DNA of 64,000 nt from a virus. The DNA is taken from positions 1 to 64,000 of IMG/VR virus record IMGVR_UViG_3300017605_000880; one strand, 5' to 3'. A model generated the notes under the pieces. That model ran no database searches. It was not told the DNA's origin and saw only the letters and a list, made by a program, of their open reading frames with translations. Below, in pieces: positions 56,060 to 63,903 of the stretch (its first letter is position 1; each line of letters begins with the position of its first letter). The position numbers were made by a program, and so were the translations under genes.

Positions 56060-58557
56060 TGCAGACCAGTCTGATCAGCCTCGGGCAGGCGTTGCGAGCC
56101 GGCGCAGTCACCTGGGATCCGCTGTTGTTCGCCGACTGGGCCGACGACGGGAACGGCGAACGCGGGTCGATCGACGACCTGTCCGGACAGGCCGGCTCCA
56201 TCCAGGTGTCGCATTCGATGGATGACGGGATGCCGGATGAGGTGTCGTTCTTGTCCGGCGGGGTCCCGACGTTGCGGACCAACCTGTCTGGCCGGGAGCC
56301 GTTGGACGGCACCGAGTATTTCTCGCCGTTCCGGACCGACTCGCCGATCTACGGGTACGATCGTGACGTCGCCGACGTAAGGCTGGACATCGCCGCTGTC
56401 ACGGCGGAAGGCATGGAGAACATCCGGGTGTTCACCGGGATCATGCGCGACACCCCGGTGCAGGGCGGGCGGGCCACGTTGCAGGCCGCGTCGGAGGCCC
56501 GGCTGTTGATGAGCAAGGTGGTCCAACCGCAGGCGAAGGCCCGCTCGAGTGGCGCCGACTCCGGGATCGTCTACGGCCTGACCGCGACCCACCCGATCAC
56601 CTGGGCGTTGCACAAGGCAGACATGGACGCGTCGCCCCCCCACCCCGACGAGGGGGTGATCTTGTGGATGCCGCTGCACGGTAGCGGCCACGCCTACCAC
56701 CCCGACGTCAACCTAGATATGCAGCAGAACGGCGACGGGATGCTGCACGCCTACACCGTCGATGCGTCCGGTGCGTCGGACCTGAACGCCGAGCCGATCT
56801 GGATCCGGGGGCCGTACGTCGGGGCGTCGTTCGCTGAGGTCCAAACCGATGGGGTGCGGGCGTTCTGGGGTGGGACGTTCAACACCAACACCGCCAACTC
56901 CCCCAGGGTGTGCGGGATCGCCGACGACGGCCAGGCGAAGATGATGTCCCAGGGGGCATACGACGCCGCTGCCGTGACCCGGCTCGAGTTCTGGGTCCGG
57001 GGCGACACCGCCGCGAACGTCAACACCACCCCGTCCGGGTCGGCGATCTTCGCCGACACCCACAGCATCTATACCGGCAAATCAGCCGCATATGTCAGCC
57101 TCAGCATGCGGTACGACTCGTTCCTGTCCGGGTTCGCGATGGGGATCGACTCGAGCCGGAACCTTTACATCTCGACCTGGGACAACACCGCCCAGAATCA
57201 CAAACGGACCGGTCCGGCGCTGCCGTCGGATGGGGCGTGGCATTTCGTCGGGTTGGCGTTCGACCCAGCCGGTGCGAAGGTCTGGTTCAACCTGGACGGT
57301 GTGATCACCACCAACACCATCTCCCCGGCGATCGTCCGGGCCAACCTCCCGCCGCTGGACTACACCACCAGCAACATCTTGACGATCAACACGTTCCTGC
57401 CGGTCGCGGAGTTCCTACTCACCGGCTACCCGGTCGATTCCGACTTCCCCACCATCGCGAACCCGGACACCGGCAACCCCTGGCTGAACAACCAGGGTTG
57501 GGAGCAACGCTCGCACGTCTACCCGTCGTGCCTACAGCTGGAGACCCTGTCCGACCCGACCCCGAGCGAGGTGTGGCAGCTGATCGCCTCCTACGCCAGG
57601 GCCGAATACGCGGCGATGACCCTCAGCGAACACGACCACTTCTACTACTGGCCACGCGGGTATTTCGCCACCGTCGCCGGGCAGACGGTCGCGCAGGAGC
57701 TGACCTCGGACTACGACACCGCCATCCCGCAGGTCGATCTGGACCACACCCGGATCCGTACCGCGTGTCGGGTGTCGTACCAGCAGACCCGGGTGGCGCA
57801 GATCGTCAACACCGAGGTGGTCGAAGTTCGGGAGTTCGTCGTATTCCCACCCGGTACGACTGAGTTCCAGGTCGCGTTCGACCACGCCGCCGTCGGGGTG
57901 GTAGGCGGGACGATGGAGCTGTTAACCGCGACCCAGGTCGCCGGGGGTGGTTTGAACCCCCAACGCAGCTACCTGTCGCTGGCGTTGGACGCCGACGCGA
58001 TCACCGGCTACGCGACATCAGCTGAGGCCCAGGTCACCATCACCGACTGGTGGGGCGGTGGGGCGACGATCCAAATCGTGAACAGCTACGGCGGGCCGCT
58101 GTACCTGTTCAACGATGGCGACACCTACCCACACCTGGGGGTGTACGGCCGGATTGTGTCCTCGAGCCGGCTGGCGGTGGTCGAATCCTACGACGCGGGG
58201 GTCACCGTCCGGGGAGAACGCGGTTTGACGTTGACGTTGGATCGGGTCCAGCGGGAAGAAGACGCCCGCCGGATGGCCCGGCGGATCGTAGTCCCGCAGT
58301 CGTTCCCGATCCCGGTCATCCGTTCGGTGCAGATGTTCGGCGACCCGCGCCGGCAGGTCGGGGATCTGATCCAGTACAGCGATGAGTTCAAGACCGGCGC
58401 GGCTGGGAAATGGCGGATCCACGCGGTGGGTCACACCGTCGACGGGGCCAGTTACACTCAGGAGGTCGCCGCCCAACGGGCGGAGTTGGTCGGGACGTGG
58501 GGCGACGGGGTGTCGACCTGGGGCAGCGGCGTCTGGGCCGGGCTGGAGGAGGCGTAA
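56059..58557 (+). CDS. Minor tail protein with LamG-like domain
   Basis: 832 residues from a TAATG junction; the open frame upstream is a shadow of the preceding gene. Early part binds the tail tip (VTWDPLLFADWADDGNGERG). The middle has a laminin-G/concanavalin-like sandwich (RLEFWVRGD, SLSMRYDSFLSGFAMGIDS, DGAWHFVGLAFDPAGAKVWF). The late part (LTLTLDRVQREEDARRMARRI, RSVQMFGDPRRQVGDLIQYS) resembles phage tail-associated central proteins. Probably receptor binding. Confidence 0.75.
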   Translation: MQTSLISLGQALRAGAVTWDPLLFADWADDGNGERGSIDDLSGQAGSIQVSHSMDDGMPDEVSFLSGGVPTLRTNLSGREPLDGTEYFSPFRTDSPIYGYDRDVADVRLDIAAVTAEGMENIRVFTGIMRDTPVQGGRATLQAASEARLLMSKVVQPQAKARSSGADSGIVYGLTATHPITWALHKADMDASPPHPDEGVILWMPLHGSGHAYHPDVNLDMQQNGDGMLHAYTVDASGASDLNAEPIWIRGPYVGASFAEVQTDGVRAFWGGTFNTNTANSPRVCGIADDGQAKMMSQGAYDAAAVTRLEFWVRGDTAANVNTTPSGSAIFADTHSIYTGKSAAYVSLSMRYDSFLSGFAMGIDSSRNLYISTWDNTAQNHKRTGPALPSDGAWHFVGLAFDPAGAKVWFNLDGVITTNTISPAIVRANLPPLDYTTSNILTINTFLPVAEFLLTGYPVDSDFPTIANPDTGNPWLNNQGWEQRSHVYPSCLQLETLSDPTPSEVWQLIASYARAEYAAMTLSEHDHFYYWPRGYFATVAGQTVAQELTSDYDTAIPQVDLDHTRIRTACRVSYQQTRVAQIVNTEVVEVREFVVFPPGTTEFQVAFDHAAVGVVGGTMELLTATQVAGGGLNPQRSYLSLALDADAITGYATSAEAQVTITDWWGGGATIQIVNSYGGPLYLFNDGDTYPHLGVYGRIVSSSRLAVVESYDAGVTVRGERGLTLTLDRVQREEDARRMARRIVVPQSFPIPVIRSVQMFGDPRRQVGDLIQYSDEFKTGAAGKWRIHAVGHTVDGASYTQEVAAQRAELVGTWGDGVSTWGSGVWAGLEEA

Positions 58558-59037
58558 ATGACGATCGTTGCCCCAGTCGACGGCGACCCGATCGACCCGC
58601 AGTGGGCGCAGGACATCACCACGCTGATCAACTCGTTGGATTCAGCCAGCCAAGCCGAATCGGGTGTCTGGACCGCTTACACCCCGACCTGGACCAACGG
58701 CGGCAGTATCGGCAACGGCACCCTGACCGGGCGGTACAAGCAGGTCGGCAAGACCGTCCGGTTGAAGATCTACCTGTTGGCCGGGTCGACCACCACGTTC
58801 GGGGCGGGGGTGTGGTCCTGGAGCCTGCCGGTCACCGCGTTGGTCACCGCACGCGACTGCGGCTCGGTGTACATGTTGGATGCGGGGACGGCGAACCGCA
58901 GCGGGTCGTGCCTGTTGAACACCACCACTTCGCTGTTCGCGATCTCGTCGGCCGACGGCGATGTCAGCCCGACCGTCCCCCAAACTTGGGCGGTCAACGA
59001 TGCATTCGTCGCCAGCATCACCTACGAGGCAGCATAG
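58558..59037 (+). CDS. Small minor tail protein (tip/fibre type)
   Basis: 159 residues, GGAGGAGG upstream. TIVAPVDGDPIDPQWAQDIT, then VWTAYTPTWTNGGSIGNGTL and GRYKQVGKTVRLKIYL: the W-T-x-Y-T-P-x-W pattern is frequent in head-binding or tip domains of actinophage fibres with a jelly-roll fold. Sits with the other tail-tip genes. Confidence 0.7.
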   Translation: MTIVAPVDGDPIDPQWAQDITTLINSLDSASQAESGVWTAYTPTWTNGGSIGNGTLTGRYKQVGKTVRLKIYLLAGSTTTFGAGVWSWSLPVTALVTARDCGSVYMLDAGTANRSGSCLLNTTTSLFAISSADGDVSPTVPQTWAVNDAFVASITYEAA

Positions 59038-59050
59038 AGGGGAGTCGGGG

Positions 59051-59350
59051 ATGGTCGAGTTTGTCGCCCTGCCAACCGGGGGGCAGTACATGGCGGACGG
59101 GCATGGGCAGGCCGAGAAGGACCTGCGGGACGGGTTGGCTGCTACGCTGGGGGATGTGCAGCAGGCTGGAGCGGCGATCTTGGCGGAGGCGTGGTACGCC
59201 GACGGGCATGGATTCGGCCACGACTGCGCACTGCACCAGGATGTGGACCAGTCGATGTGGGCGCCGGGTTGCCACGACGGGGGGTTCCGGCCGGTGACGG
59301 TCGCCACCGTACGGTCGAGCCCGGGGGGAGTGAGGCGGGCAAATGGTTGA
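59051..59350 (+). CDS. Hypothetical tail-module protein, 99 aa
   Basis: ATG after GGAGTCGGGG. MVEFVALPTGGQYMADGHGQ, then KDLRDGLAATLGDVQQAGAA and a His/Cys part (DGHGFGHDCALHQDVDQ). Not recognised. Overlaps the next gene by 8 bases. Confidence 0.6.
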   Translation: MVEFVALPTGGQYMADGHGQAEKDLRDGLAATLGDVQQAGAAILAEAWYADGHGFGHDCALHQDVDQSMWAPGCHDGGFRPVTVATVRSSPGGVRRANG

Positions 59351-59576
59351 CCTGCGAGAGCCGACCCAGCTGCGGGTGGAGATGCTCGACAAGGACGACA
59401 GGCTGGTGTCGGAGGTGATCCTCGGCGACGACGAACCGGTGGTCTCGCCAGAACAGGCCGCCTCGATGGCGTTGCACGCCGACACGGTGACCCGGGCGAA
59501 GGTGTACGACATGGCCGGGGTGCTGCTGCTGGACCGTAGAAAGGACCCGGACGGCAATGGGTATCTGGACGCCTGA
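59343..59576 (+). CDS. Hypothetical tail-module protein, 77 aa
   Basis: MVDLREPTQLRVEMLDKDDR, VILGDDEPVVSPEQAASMAL, VYDMAGVLLLDRRKDPDG. Small alpha/beta protein between tail tip and lysin genes. Its end overlaps the amidase gene by 20 bases. Function unknown. Confidence 0.6.
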   Translation: MVDLREPTQLRVEMLDKDDRLVSEVILGDDEPVVSPEQAASMALHADTVTRAKVYDMAGVLLLDRRKDPDGNGYLDA

Positions 59577-60411
59577 AGCCACATACGTCGGCCCGACCCC
59601 GAACAAGGGCGGGTCGATGCTGGAACAACGCGGGTTAGTGCTGCACGTGATGCAGGGCACCCTGGCCGGTTCGGTCAGCTGGGGCAAGAACCCAGCCTCG
59701 AGCATGTCGTTCCATTTCGGGACCCGCAAATCCGACGGGTTGGTGCAGCAGCTGGTCGACACCAGCATCGCCGCGTGGACCCAATGCAACGGCAACGGCC
59801 GTTGGATCTCGGTCGAGAACGAGGACTACTCGGGGAATCCACTGTCGGACGCCCAGATCGAATCGATCGCCAGGCTGTACGCCCGGGGCCACCGCGAATA
59901 CAGCTGGCCGTTCCAGATCGCCGACAGCCCAAACGGCCGGGGTTTGGGCTGGCACGGGATGGGCGGGGTCGATTGGTGCAACCACCCGACTTGCCCCGGC
60001 GAGCCAATCAAGCAGCAACGTCCGGCGATCCTCGCGCGGGCCGAGCAGATCGTGAACGGTGGATCCACACCGGTACAGCAACTAGAAGGAGCAGACATGT
60101 TGATCGCGAAGTCGGGCGCTGGCCCGAACGGCGAGGACACCGACCACAGCCGCTGGTGGTGCGGTACGGGCGTCCACTTCGTCGAGATCACCAAGGCGGA
60201 AGCCGACACCAGGATCCACGCGCTGCGCAACTTCTACGGCGCCCCGAACGCCACCATCCTGACCTGGGGCGACTCCTCGCCGGAGGCCGTCCAGCGCAAC
60301 ATCGGCCCGGTTGCGGCCGGGACAGCCCCGGGCGGCGGGCCTGTGCCGTTGACCTACGACCAGACGGTCCAGGCGGCTCGCGACGGCGCCAACCTAGCCG
60401 AAGACAGTTAG
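59557..60411 (+). CDS. Endolysin: N-acetylmuramoyl-L-alanine amidase
   Basis: 284 residues. Residues 20-170 are an Amidase_2 domain: LVLHVMQGT (His30, zinc ligand), ASSMSFHFGTRKSDG, ISVENEDYSGN (Glu), GLGWHGMGGVDWCNHPTCPG (second His, and a Cys/His ligand region). It cuts the link between glycan and stem peptide. The C-terminal 110 residues (LIAKSGAGPNGEDTDHSRWW, TKAEADTRIHALRNFYG) resemble small substrate-binding domains of actinophage lysins. Followed by holin-type genes. Confidence 0.87.
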   Translation: MGIWTPEATYVGPTPNKGGSMLEQRGLVLHVMQGTLAGSVSWGKNPASSMSFHFGTRKSDGLVQQLVDTSIAAWTQCNGNGRWISVENEDYSGNPLSDAQIESIARLYARGHREYSWPFQIADSPNGRGLGWHGMGGVDWCNHPTCPGEPIKQQRPAILARAEQIVNGGSTPVQQLEGADMLIAKSGAGPNGEDTDHSRWWCGTGVHFVEITKAEADTRIHALRNFYGAPNATILTWGDSSPEAVQRNIGPVAAGTAPGGGPVPLTYDQTVQAARDGANLAEDS

Positions 60412-60480
60412 CCGTGGGCTCCCCCCTGGGAACGCCCCACCCGGCAGAGAGGGAGCACCCGTGGTTGACTGGAACCGGAG

Positions 60481-60735
60481 TTGCTGAACACCCTGGTCAC
60501 CGGCGGGGTGATCGCCTCCCTGGTGGGGGCGATGATCACCCTGGTCCGGATGGCGGTCTCAGCGGAGCGGCGCCGCGCCGACGATTGGCGTACCGCCGCG
60601 ACGACCTCGGCCGAGGCGAACAAGGTCCTGTCGGGCAACCTCGAGAAGCTGATCAACACGGTGGACCAGATGGCCAACGCGCAGCACGAGATGATGCAAC
60701 TGCTGCGGAAGGTGGCAGACGGGGGCCCGTCGTGA
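60481..60735 (+). CDS. Holin-like small membrane protein (irregular start)
   Basis: 84 residues if started at TTG 60481: LLNTLVTGGVIASLVGAMITLVRMAV is one TM helix, then a charged coiled coil. The better start is GTG 60461 with GAGAGGGAG upstream, but that frame reads MVDWNRSC and stops; a single-base change would join MVDWN to the body. TTG is kept with that reservation. Probably part of the lysis or membrane-anchor set. Confidence 0.6.
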   Translation: MLNTLVTGGVIASLVGAMITLVRMAVSAERRRADDWRTAATTSAEANKVLSGNLEKLINTVDQMANAQHEMMQLLRKVADGGPS

Positions 60736-60950
60736 TCAGGTGGCCCTGGCGCGGGCGGGTGGGGAAACACCGCAACGGCAGTGCTGCCAAGCAGGCGGTC
60801 CAACAGGCTCAGGATTCGCTGGCCAGCGCGACCCGCCAGACCGGACACGCCGACCAGGTGGCGGAACGCGGCCGGGCTATGGCCGACCGGGCTAGCTGGT
60901 TTACTCAAGACATGGAACGGGCGTTGCACCTGAGACGGGGGTCAGCGTGA
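60732..60950 (+). CDS. Small protein of the lysis module, 72 aa
   Basis: GTG in a GTGA overlap. Basic start (IRWPWRGRVGKHRNGSAAK), then helix AVQQAQDSLASATRQTGHADQVAERG and FTQDMERAL. This R-rich start with A-x-x-A-x-x-Q-L helix recurs beside actinophage holins. Function not known. Confidence 0.65.
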   Translation: MIRWPWRGRVGKHRNGSAAKQAVQQAQDSLASATRQTGHADQVAERGRAMADRASWFTQDMERALHLRRGSA

Positions 60951-61234
60951 GGGGGGTCCTTACTGCCCTGGTCGTCCTGTCCATCGCCGTCACGACGTGG
61001 TTCGTGCTCCGGTTGGGCAACCCGCAGCGCAGCGCCGACCCGTCGGCGGCGTGGCTGTGGGCTCTGCTCGGCTGGGTCACGATCGCACTCGATGTCCTGC
61101 TGCTGCTGATCCTGCTGCACATCCGGTACCCCGCGTGGGTGGCGGCGGCGGTTCTGACAGCGCAGGACATCATCTACGTGTGGCGGTCGGTCCGGTTGGA
61201 GAAAGCCCGCAGGGCGGACAGGGAGAACAGCTGA
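60947..61234 (+). CDS. Membrane protein of the lysis module
   Basis: 95 residues from GTGA. Three hydrophobic segments (VLTALVVLSIAVTTWFVLRL, AWLWALLGWVTIALDVLLLLI, VAAAVLTAQDIIYVW) and a basic cytosolic end. A common actinophage membrane protein next to holins; may be a holin partner. Confidence 0.7.
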   Translation: MRGVLTALVVLSIAVTTWFVLRLGNPQRSADPSAAWLWALLGWVTIALDVLLLLILLHIRYPAWVAAAVLTAQDIIYVWRSVRLEKARRADRENS

Positions 61235-61587
61235 TGGATGTCAAGGCGTGGGTTTATGCCGGGTTGCGGACCTTCGCGCAGGCGTTGTGGGCGTTGCTGG
61301 TGACGTTCCTGGCGAAGAAAGGGATCACCCTGCCGGACGCCCTGCAGGGCTGGTTCGTCGACGTGGTGATCCTGTCGACGGTGATCGGGGCGGCGACGTC
61401 GGGGATCCGGTGGATGGAGACCCGCAAGGGCGACCAGTGGCATGCGAGGCTGCTCCGTGGGATCGCCCACATCCTGATGCTCGGCTTGTCGGCGAAACAG
61501 CCGACCTATTCGACGTCGGATTCGCGGGCGGCGGCGGTGGAGGTCACCCACGCGAACGGTCAGGTTGTGTCGAGCTTGCGCGAGTGA
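61234..61587 (+). CDS. Holin candidate
   Basis: 117 residues from a TGATG junction. AGLRTFAQALWALLVTFLAKKGITLPDALQGWFVDVVILSTVIGAATSG gives two TM helices with a short loop; a cytosolic tail follows. Size and topology fit phage holins that release the amidase. Last rightward gene before the terminators. Confidence 0.7.
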   Translation: MDVKAWVYAGLRTFAQALWALLVTFLAKKGITLPDALQGWFVDVVILSTVIGAATSGIRWMETRKGDQWHARLLRGIAHILMLGLSAKQPTYSTSDSRAAAVEVTHANGQVVSSLRE

Positions 61588-61614
61588 TAGCGTAGCTGGA
61601 GGCCAGACAAGCAG

Positions 61615-61645
61615 CAGCCCCCCCGACCGACGTCCGGGGGGGCTG
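61615..61645. terminator. Terminator of the rightward late operon
   Basis: CAGCCCCCCC (61615-61624) and GGGGGGGCTG (61636-61645) are fully complementary, 27 bases after the last rightward stop. Confidence 0.75.
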
Positions 61646-61648
61646 ATG

Positions 61649-61855
61649 CTATTCTGGGGGGGTTCCCTCGGTCTGCATCGGTGGCAGCCCCCCGCGACCC
61701 GGGGGGCTGTCATTTAACAACGGGCAGCGGATGGTGATCACCCATTTGCCGAACCGGTACCGGGCCCACATCTGCAGACCCGCGACCGCAGCCGGGTCGT
61801 CGTACTCCCACTGGAATCCGCCGCCGTAGGGTCGGGTCAGTCGTTGCGGATCCAC
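61649..61855 (-). CDS. Small protein at the end of the second leftward operon
   Basis: 68 residues from GTG, overlapping the gene before by 19 bases. FQWEYDDPAAVAGLQMWARYRFGKWVITIRC looks like protein; the last 20 residues lie over the terminator and may be run-on. Function unknown. Confidence 0.5.
   Translation of the reverse strand: MDPQRLTRPYGGGFQWEYDDPAAVAGLQMWARYRFGKWVITIRCPLLNDSPPGRGGLPPMQTEGTPPE
61685..61709. terminator. Second terminator, facing the leftward operon
   Basis: CAGCCCCCCG and CGGGGGGCTG enclose 5 bases. It lies inside the C-terminal end of the leftward frame ending at 61649, and the sequence resembles the first terminator. Together they separate the convergent operons. 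Confidence 0.65.
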
Positions 61856-62181
61856 AGCCGGCCGTCGTCCCCCCGGATGTGCCCGGTCTCGATGTGCCCA
61901 GCACCGAGCAACGTCCCATACATGGACACCATCGCCTGGTGGGCGTTGCGGATCGCAACCAACCGCTGGTACGGGTAGAAGTCCCGCAGCAGGGTCTTGC
62001 CCATGTACTTGTCGTCGATCTGCGACCCGTCGGCCAACGCCATCCGGCCTTGCTGTTGGGCTGCGCCTTTCTCCGCAGCCTCAGCTTCGTACGCCTCGAT
62101 CTTGGCCTGGGTCCGTTCGGCCTGGTCGGCGTGCCAGATCATCTTCGCGTGGTTGCTGCTACGGCCGGATATCTTCGCCAC
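61837..62181 (-). CDS. Hypothetical protein, 114 aa
   Basis: MAKISGRSSNHAKMIWHADQ, a charged helix (KIEAYEAEAAEKGAAQQQG), then LLRDFYPYQRLVAIRNAHQAMVSMYG and RLWIRND. Not recognised. Overlaps the next gene upstream by 23 bases. Confidence 0.65.
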   Translation of the reverse strand: MAKISGRSSNHAKMIWHADQAERTQAKIEAYEAEAAEKGAAQQQGRMALADGSQIDDKYMGKTLLRDFYPYQRLVAIRNAHQAMVSMYGTLLGAGHIETGHIRGDDGRLWIRND

Positions 62182-62518
62182 GGTGGGCCTCCCGGTCGTG
62201 TTCGACCAGCAGCTGGCACCAGCCGGGCAGGTCGGGCATGAACATCTTACGGTAGACGTCGCTGCACCGGGCCTGCCCGTCGCGGCCGTCTTTCAACACC
62301 GACACCCCGGCCAGGATGACGTAATCGACCTCCCCGTCGGTGCTGTGGATGGTGACCTCGGTGGGGCGGATCCTGTGGCTGTGGTGCCGGCGCGGGATCG
62401 GCGCCGCACCGATGACCTTGTATTCGGTGGTCCGCTCCCGGGAGGTGAATGTCGTCTCGGCGGTGATCTCCGGGACCAGGTCGCCGGTTTGGCGCAGAGT
62501 GAACGGTTCGCCGGTCAT
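62159..62518 (-). CDS. Hypothetical protein, 119 aa
   Basis: MTGEPFTLRQTGDLVPEITA, RTTEYKVIGAAPIPRR, VTIHSTDGEVDYVILAGVSVLKDG, then CSDVYRKMFMPDLPGW. Beta-rich; not recognised. Joined by ATGA to the AT-hook gene upstream. Confidence 0.65.
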   Translation of the reverse strand: MTGEPFTLRQTGDLVPEITAETTFTSRERTTEYKVIGAAPIPRRHHSHRIRPTEVTIHSTDGEVDYVILAGVSVLKDGRDGQARCSDVYRKMFMPDLPGWCQLLVEHDREAHRGEDIRP

Positions 62519-62979
62519 GCCGCTGCCTCCTCGGCCTTCGCCGGGGTGGCCTTGCGGGGCCGCCCGCCGCGACGCTTCGGCGCCTCCAGCTCCGGCTTGG
62601 GCTCGGCGACGATCGGCAGCGGGTAGGCCAGCTGGACCCGGGCGATCTGCGCGGTGGACAACGCCCAGACGGTGTCGTTGTCGGTCCGCAGGATCAACAG
62701 GTCGGAGTTGGATCCGGTGGTGGTGGCGGCGACGGCGACAAGCTCGCCGACGTACTGCTGGTCGCCCATGGCGGCGACCCGGCCGAACCAGCGCTCGAGC
62801 ACGACCCGGTGTCCGACGAACGGGCGCATGATCTCCTTACGGGCTGGGCGCTTCAAACGCCACAGGGGGGTCTCGATCGGGTCGAGTTCGCCCCGGACGG
62901 GCTTGGTGCCGACGGTCTGGTCGAATAGGGAGATCGGCTCCGCCGGGGCAGCAGGGGCGGTGGTCGTGGGGTCGGACAT
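62515..62979 (-). CDS. AT-hook-containing protein
   Basis: 154 residues. The core (PFVGHRVVLERWFGRVAAMG, YVGELVAVAATTTGSNSDLL) could be a small beta-barrel. The end KRRGGRPRKATPAKA is an AT-hook, which binds the minor groove of AT-rich DNA. Base Z adds an amino group in that groove, so an AT-hook in a Z-DNA phage would be interesting, though unproven. Likely DNA-associated regulator. Confidence 0.65.
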   Translation of the reverse strand: MSDPTTTAPAAPAEPISLFDQTVGTKPVRGELDPIETPLWRLKRPARKEIMRPFVGHRVVLERWFGRVAAMGDQQYVGELVAVAATTTGSNSDLLILRTDNDTVWALSTAQIARVQLAYPLPIVAEPKPELEAPKRRGGRPRKATPAKAEEAAA

Positions 62980-62981
62980 GG

Positions 62982-63158
62982 TCAGTTCTCCTTCTGGTTG
63001 AGGTACTGCAGGTAGGCGGATTGGCGGATTCGGAACTGGCGCCCCACCCTAACGCTGGTGATGGCGCCGGTGCTGAGCAGCCGGAAGACGGTCATCTTCG
63101 ACACCCGCAGGTCGCGGGCGATCTCGGCGGGGGTCAGGAACGGGTCGTCGTCGTTCAT
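62982..63158 (-). CDS. HTH DNA-binding protein (excisionase-like, HTH_17)
   Basis: 58 residues: FLTPAEIARDLRVSKMTVFRLLSTGAITSVRVGRQFRIRQSAYLQYL is a textbook HTH_17 domain with wing. May be a regulator or excisionase; second protein of this type in the window (other at 3839). Overlaps the gene upstream by ATGA. Confidence 0.82.
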   Translation of the reverse strand: MNDDDPFLTPAEIARDLRVSKMTVFRLLSTGAITSVRVGRQFRIRQSAYLQYLNQKEN

Positions 63159-63427
63159 AGCAGTTCCAACCCGGGGAAGTAGTAGATGTGCTCGTCCAGG
63201 ACGCGGGGGCCGGTCCGGACGATCGCGGCGAGCAGGTGTGCGTCGCCGACCCCGATGTGGTGTACGGCGGCGAGGATCAGCAGCGCGAGTTTCTGTGCCG
63301 ACCCGACCAGGGCGGGGTGTCCGTTGTGGGCGTGGGTGGTGCGGATCCCGGCGTCGCGGTTCATCGCGAGCCACCGGTCGGTGTTGACGATCAGGGTGAC
63401 CTTCTGCTCGTCGGCGGGGGCGGTCAT
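63155..63427 (-). CDS. Hypothetical protein, 90 aa
   Basis: MTAPADEQKVTLIVNTDRWL, then HNGHPALVGSAQKLALLILAAVHHIG and YYFPGLELL. Mixed alpha/beta. Not recognised; coupled to its neighbours by ATGA overlaps. Confidence 0.6.
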   Translation of the reverse strand: MTAPADEQKVTLIVNTDRWLAMNRDAGIRTTHAHNGHPALVGSAQKLALLILAAVHHIGVGDAHLLAAIVRTGPRVLDEHIYYFPGLELL

Positions 63428-63639
63428 GGCAGGGCTCCGATGCTGGTCACTTTCAGGACGACCGAGGGCCGTTCGGTCTGCGGGAACCACATCCGGCCGA
63501 CCACGTCCCACACCCAACCGTCGATGACCATCAGATCGCCGACGGCGGGGACGTGCTCGAAGCCGAGCCGTGCAACGTCCCGATGCGGCGGGTTGCCGTC
63601 GACCAGCCGCAGCCATATCGCGCCCTGGCTATCGGACAT
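63424..63639 (-). CDS. Small beta-rich protein, 71 aa
   Basis: GAIWLRLVDGNPPHRDVARL, VGDLMVIDGWVWDVVGRMW, RPSVVLKVTSIG. Looks like a small beta-barrel. Not recognised. Overlaps its upstream neighbour by 11 bases. Confidence 0.6.
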   Translation of the reverse strand: MSDSQGAIWLRLVDGNPPHRDVARLGFEHVPAVGDLMVIDGWVWDVVGRMWFPQTERPSVVLKVTSIGALP

Positions 63640-63826
63640 CGGGACCCCCCCAGGGCTTCGGACCGTTGTCGAATGCCGTCTGCAGTCGGGCCATCCGGGC
63701 GTCCCACTCCGGGGTGTGGACCAGCCCCCGGGCCTTCTCGGAGTTGTAGTGCGCCAGCTGGGAGATCCAGTCGGCGTTCGCTCGAGCCCACCGGCGGTAC
63801 TCGGGGTCGGTCCTGCGTCTGAACAT
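63629..63826 (-). CDS. Small helical protein, 65 aa
   Basis: MFRRRTDPEYRRWARANADW, then SQLAHYNSEKARGLVHTPEWDARMARLQTAF. GAGAGGGCA precedes the ATG. First gene after a terminator, so it may have a promoter in the 77-base gap; none is clear. Not recognised. Confidence 0.65.
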   Translation of the reverse strand: MFRRRTDPEYRRWARANADWISQLAHYNSEKARGLVHTPEWDARMARLQTAFDNGPKPWGGPDVR

Positions 63827-63870
63827 CTCGTGCCCTCTCTGTCGGGTTTCACGTGGATCCGGGAATACAG

Positions 63871-63898
63871 CGAGGGGGCCGCCGTAGCGACCCCCTCG
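63871..63898 (-). terminator. Terminator between leftward genes
   Basis: CGAGGGGG (63871-63878) and CCCCCTCG (63891-63898) form an 8-bp stem right after the stop of the partial leftward gene at the window edge. Confidence 0.6.
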
Positions 63899-63903
63899 AT
63901 GTG

